Part shown: positions 48,322 to 57,078 of the stretch, piece after piece
Layout: each line of letters begins with the position of its first letter
Numbering within the stretch: position 1 is the stretch's first letter
Assembly (NCBI RefSeq): GCF_001027285.1
Contig: NZ_CP011509.1
Location: 1,372,501 to 1,436,500, forward strand
DNA length: 64,000 nucleotides
Direction of reading: 5' to 3'
Source of the DNA: Archangium gephyra
GTDB lineage: Bacteria > Myxococcota > Myxococcia > Myxococcales > Myxococcaceae
The notes under the pieces: model-generated
What the model saw: only the letters and a program-made list of their open reading frames with translations
Databases searched by the model: none
Told to the model about the DNA's origin: nothing
Program-made: the position numbers and the translations under genes

Positions 48322-49191
48322 TTGACCACTCGTATTCACGAGATTCTCAAGAAATATCCGTCCGAGCTGCTCGCGGAGTGGATTGGTGCCATGACGGCCG
48401 GTGGGGTGCGCCGTGACGCGCTGATGAAGGAAGCGGAGCTGCGCGAGCAGTGCGCCGAGTTCCTCCGGCTGCTGACGCAGGCCACCGAGCACGGCAACCT
48501 GACGGACATCACCGGGTCCTCGTTCACCCCGGCCCGGGAGATGCTGGAGCGCTTGTCGCGCTCGCGCAGCCTGCAGGGGTTCTCCCCCGCGGAGACGGCC
48601 ACCTTCATCTTCAGCTTCAAGCAGCCCCTGTTCGACCGGCTGCGCAGCGAGTACGCCAGTCAGCCGCTGGTGGCGAACGAGGAGATGTGGGGCGGCACCC
48701 TCCTGCTGGACAAGCTGGGCCTGTACACCACCGAGGTGCACCAGCGGGCGCGCGAGGAGGTCATCATGCGCCAGCAGCAGGAGATGATGGAGCTGTCCAC
48801 CCCCGTGGTGCAGCTGTGGGACCGCATCGTCTGCCTGCCGCTCATCGGCACCCTGGACAGCGGGCGCACCCAGACGGTGATGGAGACGCTGCTGCAGCGC
48901 ATCGTCGAGACGGGCGCGGAGATCGCCATCATCGACATCACCGGCGTGCCCACCGTGGACACCCTCACCGCCCAGCACCTCATCAAGACGGTGACGGCCA
49001 CCCGGCTGATGGGCGCCGAGTGCGTCATCAGCGGCATCCGTCCCCAGATTGCCCAGACCATCGTCCACCTGGGCGTGGACCTGGCCGGCGTGGTGACCAA
49101 GTCCAGCGTGGCCGGGGCCTTCAACTGGGCCCTCAAGCGTCTCCACCAGAGCGTCAGCGTCCCGGGCCAGCGGACCCCGGGCAAGGCCTAG
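48322..49191 (+). CDS. rsbR: RsbR-like STAS protein (stressosome scaffold)
   Basis: 289 aa. TTG 48322 follows GGGAGG. The N-terminal region resembles an RsbRD-type sensor domain. The C-terminal STAS domain (about 170-285) contains both phosphorylation sites of RsbR: T214 in VPTVDTLTAQH and T246 in RPQIAQTIVHLG, in the same places as T171 and T205 of B. subtilis. Together with the next gene it would form the stressosome core. Confidence 0.85.
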   Translation: MTTRIHEILKKYPSELLAEWIGAMTAGGVRRDALMKEAELREQCAEFLRLLTQATEHGNLTDITGSSFTPAREMLERLSRSRSLQGFSPAETATFIFSFKQPLFDRLRSEYASQPLVANEEMWGGTLLLDKLGLYTTEVHQRAREEVIMRQQQEMMELSTPVVQLWDRIVCLPLIGTLDSGRTQTVMETLLQRIVETGAEIAIIDITGVPTVDTLTAQHLIKTVTATRLMGAECVISGIRPQIAQTIVHLGVDLAGVVTKSSVAGAFNWALKRLHQSVSVPGQRTPGKA

Positions 49192-49203
49192 CCGGAGCCA
49201 TCC

Positions 49204-49605
49204 ATGGAGCGCATTCCCATCCTCCGCATGGGCCAGGTGCTGCTGGTCACCATCCAGGTGGACATGCATGACCAGCTCGCGGTGACCCTGCAGGACGACC
49301 TGACCGCGAAGATCGTCGACACGGGCGCGCGCGGCGTGCTCATCGACATCTCGTCCCTGGAGGTGGTGGACTCCTTCATCGGGCGCATCCTCGGCAACAT
49401 CGCCACCATGTCGCGCGTGCTGGATGCGCAGACGGTGGTGGTGGGCATGCAGCCGGCGGTGGCCATCACCCTGGTGGAGCTGGGCATGTCGTTGCCCGGC
49501 ATCCGCACCGCGCTCAACGTCGAGAAGGGCATGGCACTGCTGCAGTCCTCCATGGACGCGGACGAAGCCGTGCTCGAGGTCGCGGATGCAAGTCTTGAGG
49601 ACTGA
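49204..49605 (+). CDS. rsbS: RsbS-like STAS anti-anti-sigma protein
   Basis: 133 aa, a single STAS domain. The phosphorylated Ser is S57 in VVDSFIGRILG; MQPAVAITLVELG closely matches the B. subtilis protein. It binds and restrains RsbT until RsbT phosphorylates it. It lies between rsbR and rsbT in the canonical order. Confidence 0.88.
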   Translation: MERIPILRMGQVLLVTIQVDMHDQLAVTLQDDLTAKIVDTGARGVLIDISSLEVVDSFIGRILGNIATMSRVLDAQTVVVGMQPAVAITLVELGMSLPGIRTALNVEKGMALLQSSMDADEAVLEVADASLED

Positions 49606-49990
49606 GGTGATGCCCATCCGCTCGGCGCAGGACCTGGTGCTCGTGCGCCAGGCGGTGCGCACGTGGTCGGCCGAGCTGAAGTTCAGCCTCGTGGAGCAGA
49701 CGAAGATGGTGACGGCCGCCAGTGAGCTGGCGCGCAACACCCTCGATTATGGCAAGGGCGGACAGGTGACCCTGCAGATGCTCCAGGAAGGCCTGCGCAA
49801 GGGCCTGCGGCTGTCCTTCGAGGACCAGGGGCCGGGTATTCCCGACATCGACCTGGCGCTGCGCGATGGCTACACCTCGGGCGGCGGCATGGGGCTCGGG
49901 CTGGGGGGCGCCCGGCGGCTCGTGAACGAGTTCGACATCGTCTCCAAGGTAGGGGAGGGCACGAGGGTCACGGTGACACGATGGAAGTGA
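49586..49990 (+). CDS. rsbT: RsbT-like switch kinase
   Basis: 134 aa from ATG 49586 (MQVLRTEVMPIRS); ATG 49610 is an alternative start. HATPase fold with the N-box SELARNTLDYG, then DQGPGIPD and GGGMGLGLGGARRL. It phosphorylates RsbR/RsbS and then activates a downstream phosphatase. It overlaps both neighbours (20 and 10 nt). Confidence 0.88.
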   Translation: MQVLRTEVMPIRSAQDLVLVRQAVRTWSAELKFSLVEQTKMVTAASELARNTLDYGKGGQVTLQMLQEGLRKGLRLSFEDQGPGIPDIDLALRDGYTSGGGMGLGLGGARRLVNEFDIVSKVGEGTRVTVTRWK

Positions 49991-50994
49991 GCTCCACGGC
50001 GATTCCAGTGACGGAGAGCAGTCAGGCGGGCCATGCACGCCGGACGGCGGCGGCGCTGGCTGCTCGCCTGGGGTTCAGCGAGGAGGCCCAGGGCAAGGTG
50101 GCCATCGTGGTGAGCGAGGCGGCCAAGAACCTGGTCGCCCATGCGCGCGAGGGCTTCATCCTCCTGCGCGCGCTCCATGCGGGCCCGCACGTCGGCGTGG
50201 AGGTGCTCGCGCTGGACAAGGGCCCGGGCATCGCGGACGTGGAGCGCTGCCTGCGGGACGGCTTCTCCACCGCGGGCACCAGCGGCGTGGGACTGGGCGC
50301 CATGCGGCGCATGGCCACCGTCTTCGACATCCACTCCGTGCCGGGCGTGGGCACGGCGCTGCTGGCCCAGCTGTGGGCCGACAAGCCGCCCCCCGCCTCC
50401 GGGGTGGAGGTGGGCGCGGTGTGCGTGCCCATGGCGGGCGAGGAGGTATGCGGGGACTCCTGGGCGGTGGACCGCAAGAACGGCCACTTCGTCTTCCTCG
50501 TCGCGGATGGGCTCGGCCATGGGCCCGAGGCGGCCCGGGCCTCGCGCGCGGCGGTGGTGTCCTTCCTGGAGCAGGGCCCTCACGGGCCGGTGGAGCTGCT
50601 GCGGGGCGCGCACCAGGAATTGCGCAGCACCCGGGGCGCGGCGGTGTCCTTCGCCTCGCTGGACGGCACGCAGCTGCACTACGCGGGGGTGGGCAACATC
50701 TCCGCGGCCGTGATGTTGCCCGAGGGGAGTGTCCAGCGGCTGGTCTCCATGAATGGCACCCTCGGGCACCAGGCGCCCCGCATGCAGCAGTTCAGCTACC
50801 CGTGGAACGCGAGGGCCACCCTGGTGATGTGCTCGGATGGACTGGCCACGCAGTGGCGGTTGGACGCCTACCCGGGGCTGCTCGCCCGTCATCCCAGCCT
50901 GGTGGCCGGGGTGTTGTACCGGGACTTCGTCCGGGGCCGGGACGACGCAACGGTGCTGGTGGCACGCGAGGTGCCGCGCGGAGAATCACGTTGA
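49981..50994 (+). CDS. RsbT-type HATPase fused to SpoIIE/RsbX phosphatase
   Basis: 337 aa. Residues about 1-135 form a second RsbT-type ATPase: SEAAKNLVAHA as N-box, DKGPGIAD and GTSGVGLGAMRRM. Residues about 145-335 form a PP2C-like (RsbX/SpoIIE) phosphatase: GDSWAVDRKNGHFVFLVADG with acidic metal ligands, GLGHGPEAARAS and SDGLATQWRL. The fusion joins a kinase-fold unit and the phosphatase that resets the stressosome. It overlaps rsbT by 10 nt and the next gene by TTGA. Confidence 0.85.
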   Translation: MEVSSTAIPVTESSQAGHARRTAAALAARLGFSEEAQGKVAIVVSEAAKNLVAHAREGFILLRALHAGPHVGVEVLALDKGPGIADVERCLRDGFSTAGTSGVGLGAMRRMATVFDIHSVPGVGTALLAQLWADKPPPASGVEVGAVCVPMAGEEVCGDSWAVDRKNGHFVFLVADGLGHGPEAARASRAAVVSFLEQGPHGPVELLRGAHQELRSTRGAAVSFASLDGTQLHYAGVGNISAAVMLPEGSVQRLVSMNGTLGHQAPRMQQFSYPWNARATLVMCSDGLATQWRLDAYPGLLARHPSLVAGVLYRDFVRGRDDATVLVAREVPRGESR

Positions 50995-52742
50995 GCTCTT
51001 CTCTCTTCCAGGCCGAGCTGCGCACCGGACAGGACGTGGTGAACACCCGGCAGCGGGGGCGGCACATCGCCCAGTCCCTGGGCTTCGACGGCCAGGATCA
51101 GGTGCGCATCGCCACCGCCATCTCCGAGGTGGCGCGGCTGGCCGCCACCCACGCCAACGGCCACATCGAGTTCCTGCTGGAGGAACAGCCCGTGCCCTCC
51201 CTGCTCGTGCGGGTGCGGGCCTCGGCGTTCAACGAGGGGCTCGTCGTGGGCAGCACGCCGGAGACGCTCCGGCCCGGGCCCGCGCTCGCTCCGGCGCAGC
51301 GGCTGATGGACCAGGTGGTGTTGCGCAAGGACGGCGAGGGCTGGCTCCTGCTGGAGCTGGCCCAGCGCCTGCCGCAGCTCTCCCCCATGCCCCAGGCGCT
51401 GGAATCGCTGAAGGCGGAGCTGGAGCGGCAGCGGCGCTCCAGTGCCGCCGACGAGCTGCAGAAGCAGAACGCGGACCTGCTGCGCATCCTCGACGAGCTC
51501 CAGGCGCGCAAGGCCGAGGTGGACCGGCTCAACCGCGAGCTGGAGGAGACCAACCGCGGCGTGGTGGCCCTCTACGCCGAGCTCGAGGAGAAGGCCGAGG
51601 CCCTGCGCCGCGCCTCGGACATGAAGACGCGCTTCATCTCCAATGTCAGCCACGAGCTGCGCACGCCCATCAGCTCCGTGCTCAACCTCTCGCGGCTGAT
51701 GCTGGACCGCATCGACGGGCCGCTCACCGCCGAGCAGGAGAAGCAGGTCCTCTTCATCCGCAAGTCCGGCGAGGCCCTCCAGGAGCTCATCGACGATCTG
51801 CTGGACCTGGCCAAGATTGAATCCGGCCGCTCCGAGGTGCTGTGCACGCGCTTCTCGGTGGCGGACCTGTTCGGCGCGCTGCGTGGGATGCTCCGGCCCC
51901 TGCGGGTGCACGAGGGCGTCTCGCTCGTCTTCGATGAGCCAGACGGCCTGCCGGAGCTGCACACGGACGAGCGCAAGCTGTCGCAGATATTGCGCAACCT
52001 CGTCTCCAACGCGCTCAAGTTCACCCAGCGGGGCGAGGTGCGGGTGTCGGCGAGGCCGGGACCCCGGGACTCGGTGGTGTTCTCGGTGCGGGACACCGGT
52101 GTGGGCATCGCGCCCGGGGACCAGGAGCGCATCTTCGAGGAGTTCGTCCAGGTGGAGGGCCCCCACCAGCAGGGGGTCAAGGGCACGGGCCTGGGGCTGC
52201 CGCTGTCCCGGCGGCTGGCGGAGCTGCTGGGGGGGGCGCTCACCGTGGAGAGCCTGCCAGGACAGGGCAGCACCTTCCATGCGGCGGTGTCCCGGGACTA
52301 CACGCAGCGGCCGGGCGCGGCCGGGGAAGAAGGTGGGGACTCCCAGGAGTTGGAGCGGGATACCCCTCATGCCCGAACCGTACTCATCATCGACGACGAC
52401 GAGGTCGCCCGCTATCTGCTCCAGCGGCTGTTGGCCGATGCCTCGCTCCAGTTCCGCGAGGCCTCGTCGGGGACGGAAGGGCTGCGGCTGGCGGGTGAGA
52501 TGCGGCCCGCCGCCATCCTCCTGGACCTCTCACTGCCAGGGATGGACGGCTTCGAGGTATTGGAGGCGCTCCGGCGCGAGCCCTCTACCCGGAACATCCC
52601 CGTCATCATCCACACCAGCCGCTCGCTGACCGAGCAGGAGCGCGGGCGCCTCCTCCCCCATGCGGTGGGGATTCTTTCCAAGAGTGGGCTCACCCGGGAC
52701 GTAGCGCTCGACCTGCTTCAGAAGGCACTCTCCGAGCCCTGA
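50991..52742 (+). CDS. Hybrid histidine kinase with degenerate RsbT-like N-terminal domain
   Basis: 583 aa, starting TTG 50991 (TTGA overlap with the preceding stop). Residues about 1-125 look like a third RsbT-type ATPase whose N-box has lost its Asn (SEVARLAATHA) and whose DxGxG motif is missing, so it is probably inactive. A coiled coil follows, then HisKA with H221 (SNVSHELRTP), HATPase (N-box NLVSNALKF, DTGVGI, GTGLGLPLS) and a receiver domain with D512. It connects the stressosome to phosphorelay output. Confidence 0.88.
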   Translation: MSSSLFQAELRTGQDVVNTRQRGRHIAQSLGFDGQDQVRIATAISEVARLAATHANGHIEFLLEEQPVPSLLVRVRASAFNEGLVVGSTPETLRPGPALAPAQRLMDQVVLRKDGEGWLLLELAQRLPQLSPMPQALESLKAELERQRRSSAADELQKQNADLLRILDELQARKAEVDRLNRELEETNRGVVALYAELEEKAEALRRASDMKTRFISNVSHELRTPISSVLNLSRLMLDRIDGPLTAEQEKQVLFIRKSGEALQELIDDLLDLAKIESGRSEVLCTRFSVADLFGALRGMLRPLRVHEGVSLVFDEPDGLPELHTDERKLSQILRNLVSNALKFTQRGEVRVSARPGPRDSVVFSVRDTGVGIAPGDQERIFEEFVQVEGPHQQGVKGTGLGLPLSRRLAELLGGALTVESLPGQGSTFHAAVSRDYTQRPGAAGEEGGDSQELERDTPHARTVLIIDDDEVARYLLQRLLADASLQFREASSGTEGLRLAGEMRPAAILLDLSLPGMDGFEVLEALRREPSTRNIPVIIHTSRSLTEQERGRLLPHAVGILSKSGLTRDVALDLLQKALSEP

Positions 52743-52786
52743 GTTCCGCCCCTCCCCCCAACCGCGAGTCTTTTGAGGAGACCGAC

Positions 52787-54697
52787 GTGTCTCACAGGGA
52801 AACCATCCTCCTCAACATCAACGATAACGAGGCCAACCGCTATGTCGTCACGCGCATGCTGCGGGCGGCGGGCTTCCAGGTGCGTGAGGGGGGCACCGGG
52901 GCCGACGCGCTGCGGCTGGCCGCCGAGGTGCTGCCGGACCTCATCATCCTCGATGTGAAGCTGCCGGACCTCAACGGCATCGAGGTGTGCCGGCGGCTGA
53001 AGGCGGAGCCGCGCACCGCGGGCGTCGCCGTGCTGCACCTGTCGGCCAACTACATCCGCCCCGAGAACAAGGTGGAGGGGCTGGAGAGCGGCGCGGACGG
53101 CTACCTGGCGCAGCCGGTGGACGCCTCGGAGCTGCTGGCCACGGTGCGCTCGCTGCTGCGCATGCGCCGGGCGGAGGATGAGGCGCGCGCGGCGGCGGTG
53201 CAGTGGAAGAGCACCTTCGACTCGCTGGGGGACGGGGTGTGTCTGCTGGATGGGAGCGGGCGGGTGATGCGCGCCAACCAGGCCCTGCTGCAGCTGCTCG
53301 GGCTCTCCGAGGCGCAGGTGTTGGGCCGGCCCTTCGATGCGCTGATGCGGTCCGCGGCGGGCACGGAGGCCGAGCTGCCTCCGAGCTGTGGCGCGGTGCT
53401 GTCCTGCCACGAGGAGACCGAGGTGAGCCTGGGCGGACGCTGGTACCGCGTGGCGGCCAACCCGGTGGAGGGCGCGGAGGGCACGGTGGTGGGGGCGGTG
53501 CGCATCCTCACGGACATCACTCCCCGGCGCGAGCTGGAGGACGCGCTGCGGCAGCGGGCGGCGGACCTGGCCGAGGCGGACCGGCGCAAGGACGAGTTCC
53601 TGGCCATGCTGGCGCACGAGCTGCGCAACCCCCTGGCGGCCATCACCAACGCCCTGCACCTGCAGGCGGCCACGCAGCCGGAGTCCGGCGAGTCCAAGTC
53701 CATGCGGGTGATGATGCGGCAGAGCCAGCACCTGGCGCGCATGGTGGATGACTTGCTGGACGTGTCGCGCTTCAACCGCGGCCACATCGAGCTGCGGCGG
53801 GCGCCGGTGGACCTGCGGCAGGTGGTGCAGCACAGCGTGGAGGCGCGCCGGCGCTCGCTCGACGAGAAGCAGCTGCACCTGGAGGTGGCGCTGCCCGCCT
53901 CGGAGAGCCTGTGGCTGGAAGGGGATGCCACGCGGCTGGAGCAGGTGGTGTCCAACCTGCTGGACAACGCGCGCAAGTACACCGAGCCCGGAGGCCACGT
54001 CTTCGTCGGGGTGACGGTGGAGCGCCGTGGGCAGGCGCGCCAGGCGGTGTTGCGCGTGCGGGACACGGGCATCGGCATGAGCCCGGAGCTGCGGGCGCGG
54101 GTGTTCGATCTCTTCGTGCAGGCGCAGCAGCAGCTGGCGCGCTCCTCGGGCGGACTGGGCATCGGGCTGACGCTGGTGCGGCGCCTGGTGGAGCTGCACG
54201 GCGGCGAGGTGTCGGCGCACAGCGAGGGCGAGGGCAAGGGCAGCGAGATGGTGGTGCGTCTGCCCCTGGAGGTGGCGGCACAGCCCGCCGCCGCCGCGCC
54301 CGTGCAGGCAGCGCCGTCGCCGGGCACCGAGGCGTCCTTGGCGCGGCGGGTGCTGCTGGTGGAGGACAACGAGGACACGCGCGAGGTGCTGCGCGAGCTG
54401 CTGGAGATGTGGGGGCACCGGGTGGAGGTGGCGGAGGATGGCTTCAAGGGGGTGGAGCTCTTCCCCTCGCTGCGGCCACACGTGGCGCTGGTGGACCTGG
54501 GGCTGCCGGGGATGGATGGCTTCCAGGTGGCGCGCAGGATTCGCGAGTCCGAGGGCGGCCGGGACGTCTTCCTGGTGGCGCTGACGGGCTACAGCGGCGA
54601 GCACCGGACGCAGGCGGTGGAGGCGGGCTTCAACCTGCACATCGTCAAGCCCGTCAAACCGGACGAGCTCGAGCGCCTGCTCGAACAGCTCCCGTGA
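52787..54697 (+). CDS. Hybrid histidine kinase (REC-PAS-HisKA-HATPase-REC)
   Basis: 636 aa, starting GTG 52787. An N-terminal receiver (D56, LIILDVKLPDLNG), a PAS domain (about 140-260), HisKA with H277 (MLAHELRNPL), HATPase (DNARKYTEPGG, RDTGIGMSPEL, GGLGIGLTLVRRL) and a C-terminal receiver with D570 (VALVDLGLPGMDG). It follows the other hybrid kinase by 44 nt; the N-terminal receiver could take phosphate from that kinase. No sigma factor gene follows, so output to transcription is unclear. Confidence 0.9.
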   Translation: MSHRETILLNINDNEANRYVVTRMLRAAGFQVREGGTGADALRLAAEVLPDLIILDVKLPDLNGIEVCRRLKAEPRTAGVAVLHLSANYIRPENKVEGLESGADGYLAQPVDASELLATVRSLLRMRRAEDEARAAAVQWKSTFDSLGDGVCLLDGSGRVMRANQALLQLLGLSEAQVLGRPFDALMRSAAGTEAELPPSCGAVLSCHEETEVSLGGRWYRVAANPVEGAEGTVVGAVRILTDITPRRELEDALRQRAADLAEADRRKDEFLAMLAHELRNPLAAITNALHLQAATQPESGESKSMRVMMRQSQHLARMVDDLLDVSRFNRGHIELRRAPVDLRQVVQHSVEARRRSLDEKQLHLEVALPASESLWLEGDATRLEQVVSNLLDNARKYTEPGGHVFVGVTVERRGQARQAVLRVRDTGIGMSPELRARVFDLFVQAQQQLARSSGGLGIGLTLVRRLVELHGGEVSAHSEGEGKGSEMVVRLPLEVAAQPAAAAPVQAAPSPGTEASLARRVLLVEDNEDTREVLRELLEMWGHRVEVAEDGFKGVELFPSLRPHVALVDLGLPGMDGFQVARRIRESEGGRDVFLVALTGYSGEHRTQAVEAGFNLHIVKPVKPDELERLLEQLP

Positions 54698-54785
54698 AAT
54701 CCGGTGGGGAAGCAACTTCCGTGACGCTCGTGCGATAATTCCATCGCCGTCACTGATTTTCAGTGCCTCCCCCCCGGAGCCGCCC

Positions 54786-55901
54786 GTGAGCACCATCTCC
54801 TCGTCCCGCCCCAGCGCCGCCCGCACCACGGCCGCCGCCTCGTCCGCTCCCACCCTGCCCACGGGCACGCTGTCCAAGGGAGCCAAGGGCCCGGCGGTGC
54901 AGCAGCTCCAGTCGGCCCTGGTGAAGCTGGGCCACATGACGCAGGCGCAGATGAACACCGGCCCGGGCATCTTCGGCCCCCAGACGGAGGCCTCGCTCAA
55001 GAAGTACCAGGCGGCCAACAAGCTGACGGCGGACGGGGTGTTCGGCCCGAAGACGCGCGCCGAGATGCTCAAGGATCTCACCCCGGCCAGGCCCGCGCCC
55101 ACGCCGAGCAAGCCCTCCGGTGTCACCGCGCCCCCCGCGGGCCTGGAGCGCGGCAGCACCGGCGCCGCCGTGAAGCAGCTCCAGAGCGCCCTGGTGAAGC
55201 TGGGCCACCTGTCCCAGGCGCAGATGAACACCGGCCCGGGCATCTACGGCCCGGCCACCGAGGCGGCGGTGAAGAGCTTCCAGTCCCAGTGGAAGCTGGG
55301 CGTGGACGGCGAGTACGGCCCCAAGACGAAGGCGGCCATGGACAAGGCGCTGGCCGGCCAGAAGCCGCCCACGTCCACCCCGACGACGCCGAACACCCCC
55401 ACGGGCAGTGTGAAGAAGCCGGACATGAAGTGGGTGCCCTCGGCCAACTTCAGCTCGCGCGGCGGGGCGGACATCGACGCCATCGTCCTGCACCACACCG
55501 CTTCCAACAACGAGGCCGGCGACCTGGCCACGCTCACCAAGAAGGGCACGGACGTGAGCGCGCACTACCTGATTGGCCAGGACGGCACCATCTACCACCT
55601 GGTGGATGACAAGATGGCGGCGTGGCACGCGGGCGTGTCGACGCTGCACGGGGACAAGAGCCCCAGCGTGAACGCGCGCTCCCTCGGCATCGAGATCACG
55701 AACGACGGCAGCGGCAAGACGCCCTTCACCGAGGCCCAGTACAAGGCGCTGGAGAAGCTCGTGCCGTACTTGGCCAAGACGTACGACGTGCCGATGAAGA
55801 ACATCCTGGGCCACAAGGACGTGGCCCCGGGCCGCAAGGTGGACCCGGCGAGCAACTTCAACTGGGACCGCATCCGCCGCGCCACCGACGCGGTCATCTG
55901 A
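54786..55901 (+). CDS. N-acetylmuramoyl-L-alanine amidase with two peptidoglycan-binding domains
   Basis: 371 aa, starting GTG 54786, without a signal peptide. Two PG_binding_1 domains (about 30-98 and 121-188) are near-duplicates: both contain LVKLGH, AQMNTGPGI and GPKTR/K. The Amidase_2 domain follows (about 217-355): IDAIVLHHTASNNEAGD, SAHYLIGQDGTIYH and ILGHKDVAPGRKVDP, all zinc ligands present. It cuts the stem peptide from muramic acid. Missing an N-terminal export signal, it needs another route or acts on release. Confidence 0.87.
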   Translation: MSTISSSRPSAARTTAAASSAPTLPTGTLSKGAKGPAVQQLQSALVKLGHMTQAQMNTGPGIFGPQTEASLKKYQAANKLTADGVFGPKTRAEMLKDLTPARPAPTPSKPSGVTAPPAGLERGSTGAAVKQLQSALVKLGHLSQAQMNTGPGIYGPATEAAVKSFQSQWKLGVDGEYGPKTKAAMDKALAGQKPPTSTPTTPNTPTGSVKKPDMKWVPSANFSSRGGADIDAIVLHHTASNNEAGDLATLTKKGTDVSAHYLIGQDGTIYHLVDDKMAAWHAGVSTLHGDKSPSVNARSLGIEITNDGSGKTPFTEAQYKALEKLVPYLAKTYDVPMKNILGHKDVAPGRKVDPASNFNWDRIRRATDAVI

Positions 55902-55919
55902 GCCCATCCGCTCCCAATA

Positions 55920-55958
55920 TCCCCTCTCCCCCCGGGAGAGGGTCAGGGTGAGGGTGCC
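55920..55958 (+). repeat. Dispersed palindromic repeat copy 7
   Basis: CCCCTCTCCCCCCGGGAGAG then GGTCAGGGTGAGGGTGCCC. Confidence 0.7.
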
Positions 55959-56020
55959 CGGGCCCGTTCTCCAACCCGTGGCCTCCAGTGGGGACAGGGG
56001 TTCAACCCGGGTACACCCGA

Positions 56021-56056
56021 CACCCTCACCCCGTCCCTCTCCCGAAGGGAGAGGGG
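56021..56056 (-). repeat. Dispersed palindromic repeat copy 8
   Basis: CACCCTCACCCCGTCCCTCT then CCCGAAGGGAGAGGGG, opposite in direction to copy 7; the extension GGGTTCAACCCGGG lies on its left. Confidence 0.7.
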
Positions 56057-56133
56057 AAATCCGCGAACCCGCTGCGCGGTGTCCCGGCCCCGGTTAGGTT
56101 GTCCGCCCTGTGCTGTAGGCACGAGGAGAGCGG

Positions 56134-57021
56134 ATGACGACGATCAACGCGGCGGCGAGCGGTACCTTCCGGATTGGCGGCGACCTCGAGGTGAATCGCC
56201 TCGGTTTCGGCGCGATGCGCATCACGGGCAACGGCATCTGGGGAGACCCGGAGGACCCGAAGGAGGCACGCCGCACCGTGGCGCGCGTCCCCGAGCTCGG
56301 CATCAACTTCATCGACACCGCCGACAGCTACGGACCCTTCGTCAGTGAGGACATCCTCGCGGAGGTGCTCGCGCCGTACAAGAAGGGCCTGGTGATCGCC
56401 ACCAAGGGCGCGCTCACCCGGCACGGGCCCAACATCTGGCTCCCCGTCGGCCGGCCCGAGTACCTCAAGCAGTGCGTGCTGATGAGCCTCCGGCGCCTGA
56501 AGCAGGAGCGCCTCGACCTGTGGCAGCTGCACCGCATCGATCCGAAGGTGCCTCGCGACGAGCAGTTCGGCGCCATCGCGGAGATGCAGCGCGAGGGGCT
56601 CATCCGCCACGTCGGCCTGAGCGAGGTCTCCGTCGAGGAGGTCCAGGCCGCGAGCCGCTTCTTCAAGGTCGCGACGGTGCAGAACCTCTACAACCTCGTC
56701 AACCGCCAGAGCGAGGCGGTGCTCGACCACTGCGAGAAGAACGGCATCGGCTTCATTCCCTGGTACCCGCTCGCCGGCGGGCCGCTGGCCAAGGAGGGCG
56801 GGGCGCTGGACACGCTGGCGAAGAAGCTCGGGGCCTCGCCGTCGCAGATCGCGCTCGCGTGGGTGCTCAAGCGCTCGCCCGTCATGCTGCCCATTCCCGG
56901 CACCGGCAAGGTGAAGCACCTGGAGGAGAACACCGCGGCGGTCAACCTCAAGCTCAGTGACGAGGACTTCCGCGCGCTCGACGCCCAGGGGCAGGAGGCG
57001 TGGCGCGCGCAGAAGCGCTGA
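56134..57021 (+). CDS. Aldo/keto reductase
   Basis: 295 aa TIM-barrel oxidoreductase. The catalytic set is in place: Asp and Tyr in [14 protein letters not shown], Lys in [10 protein letters not shown] and His in WQLHRIDP. The end [19 protein letters not shown] is the NADPH-binding site of this family. It reduces aldehydes or ketones with NADPH in the cytoplasm; the substrate is not predictable. Head to tail with the kelch gene on the other strand. Confidence 0.93.
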   Translation: MTTINAAASGTFRIGGDLEVNRLGFGAMRITGNGIWGDPEDPKEARRTVARVPELGINFIDTADSYGPFVSEDILAEVLAPYKKGLVIATKGALTRHGPNIWLPVGRPEYLKQCVLMSLRRLKQERLDLWQLHRIDPKVPRDEQFGAIAEMQREGLIRHVGLSEVSVEEVQAASRFFKVATVQNLYNLVNRQSEAVLDHCEKNGIGFIPWYPLAGGPLAKEGGALDTLAKKLGASPSQIALAWVLKRSPVMLPIPGTGKVKHLEENTAAVNLKLSDEDFRALDAQGQEAWRAQKR

Positions 57022-57078
57022 AGACGTCTCGTGCGGCGCGGGTGCCCCCGGCAACGGCGAGGGCACCCGGCCCGGTGC

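Larger units (their letters stand above)
55902..56133. other. Intergenic region with an inverted pair of dispersed repeats
   Basis: Repeat copies 7 (55920-55958) and 8 (56021-56056) face each other across about 60 nt. The layout could form a long imperfect hairpin that ends or stabilises the amidase transcript. Confidence 0.5.
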
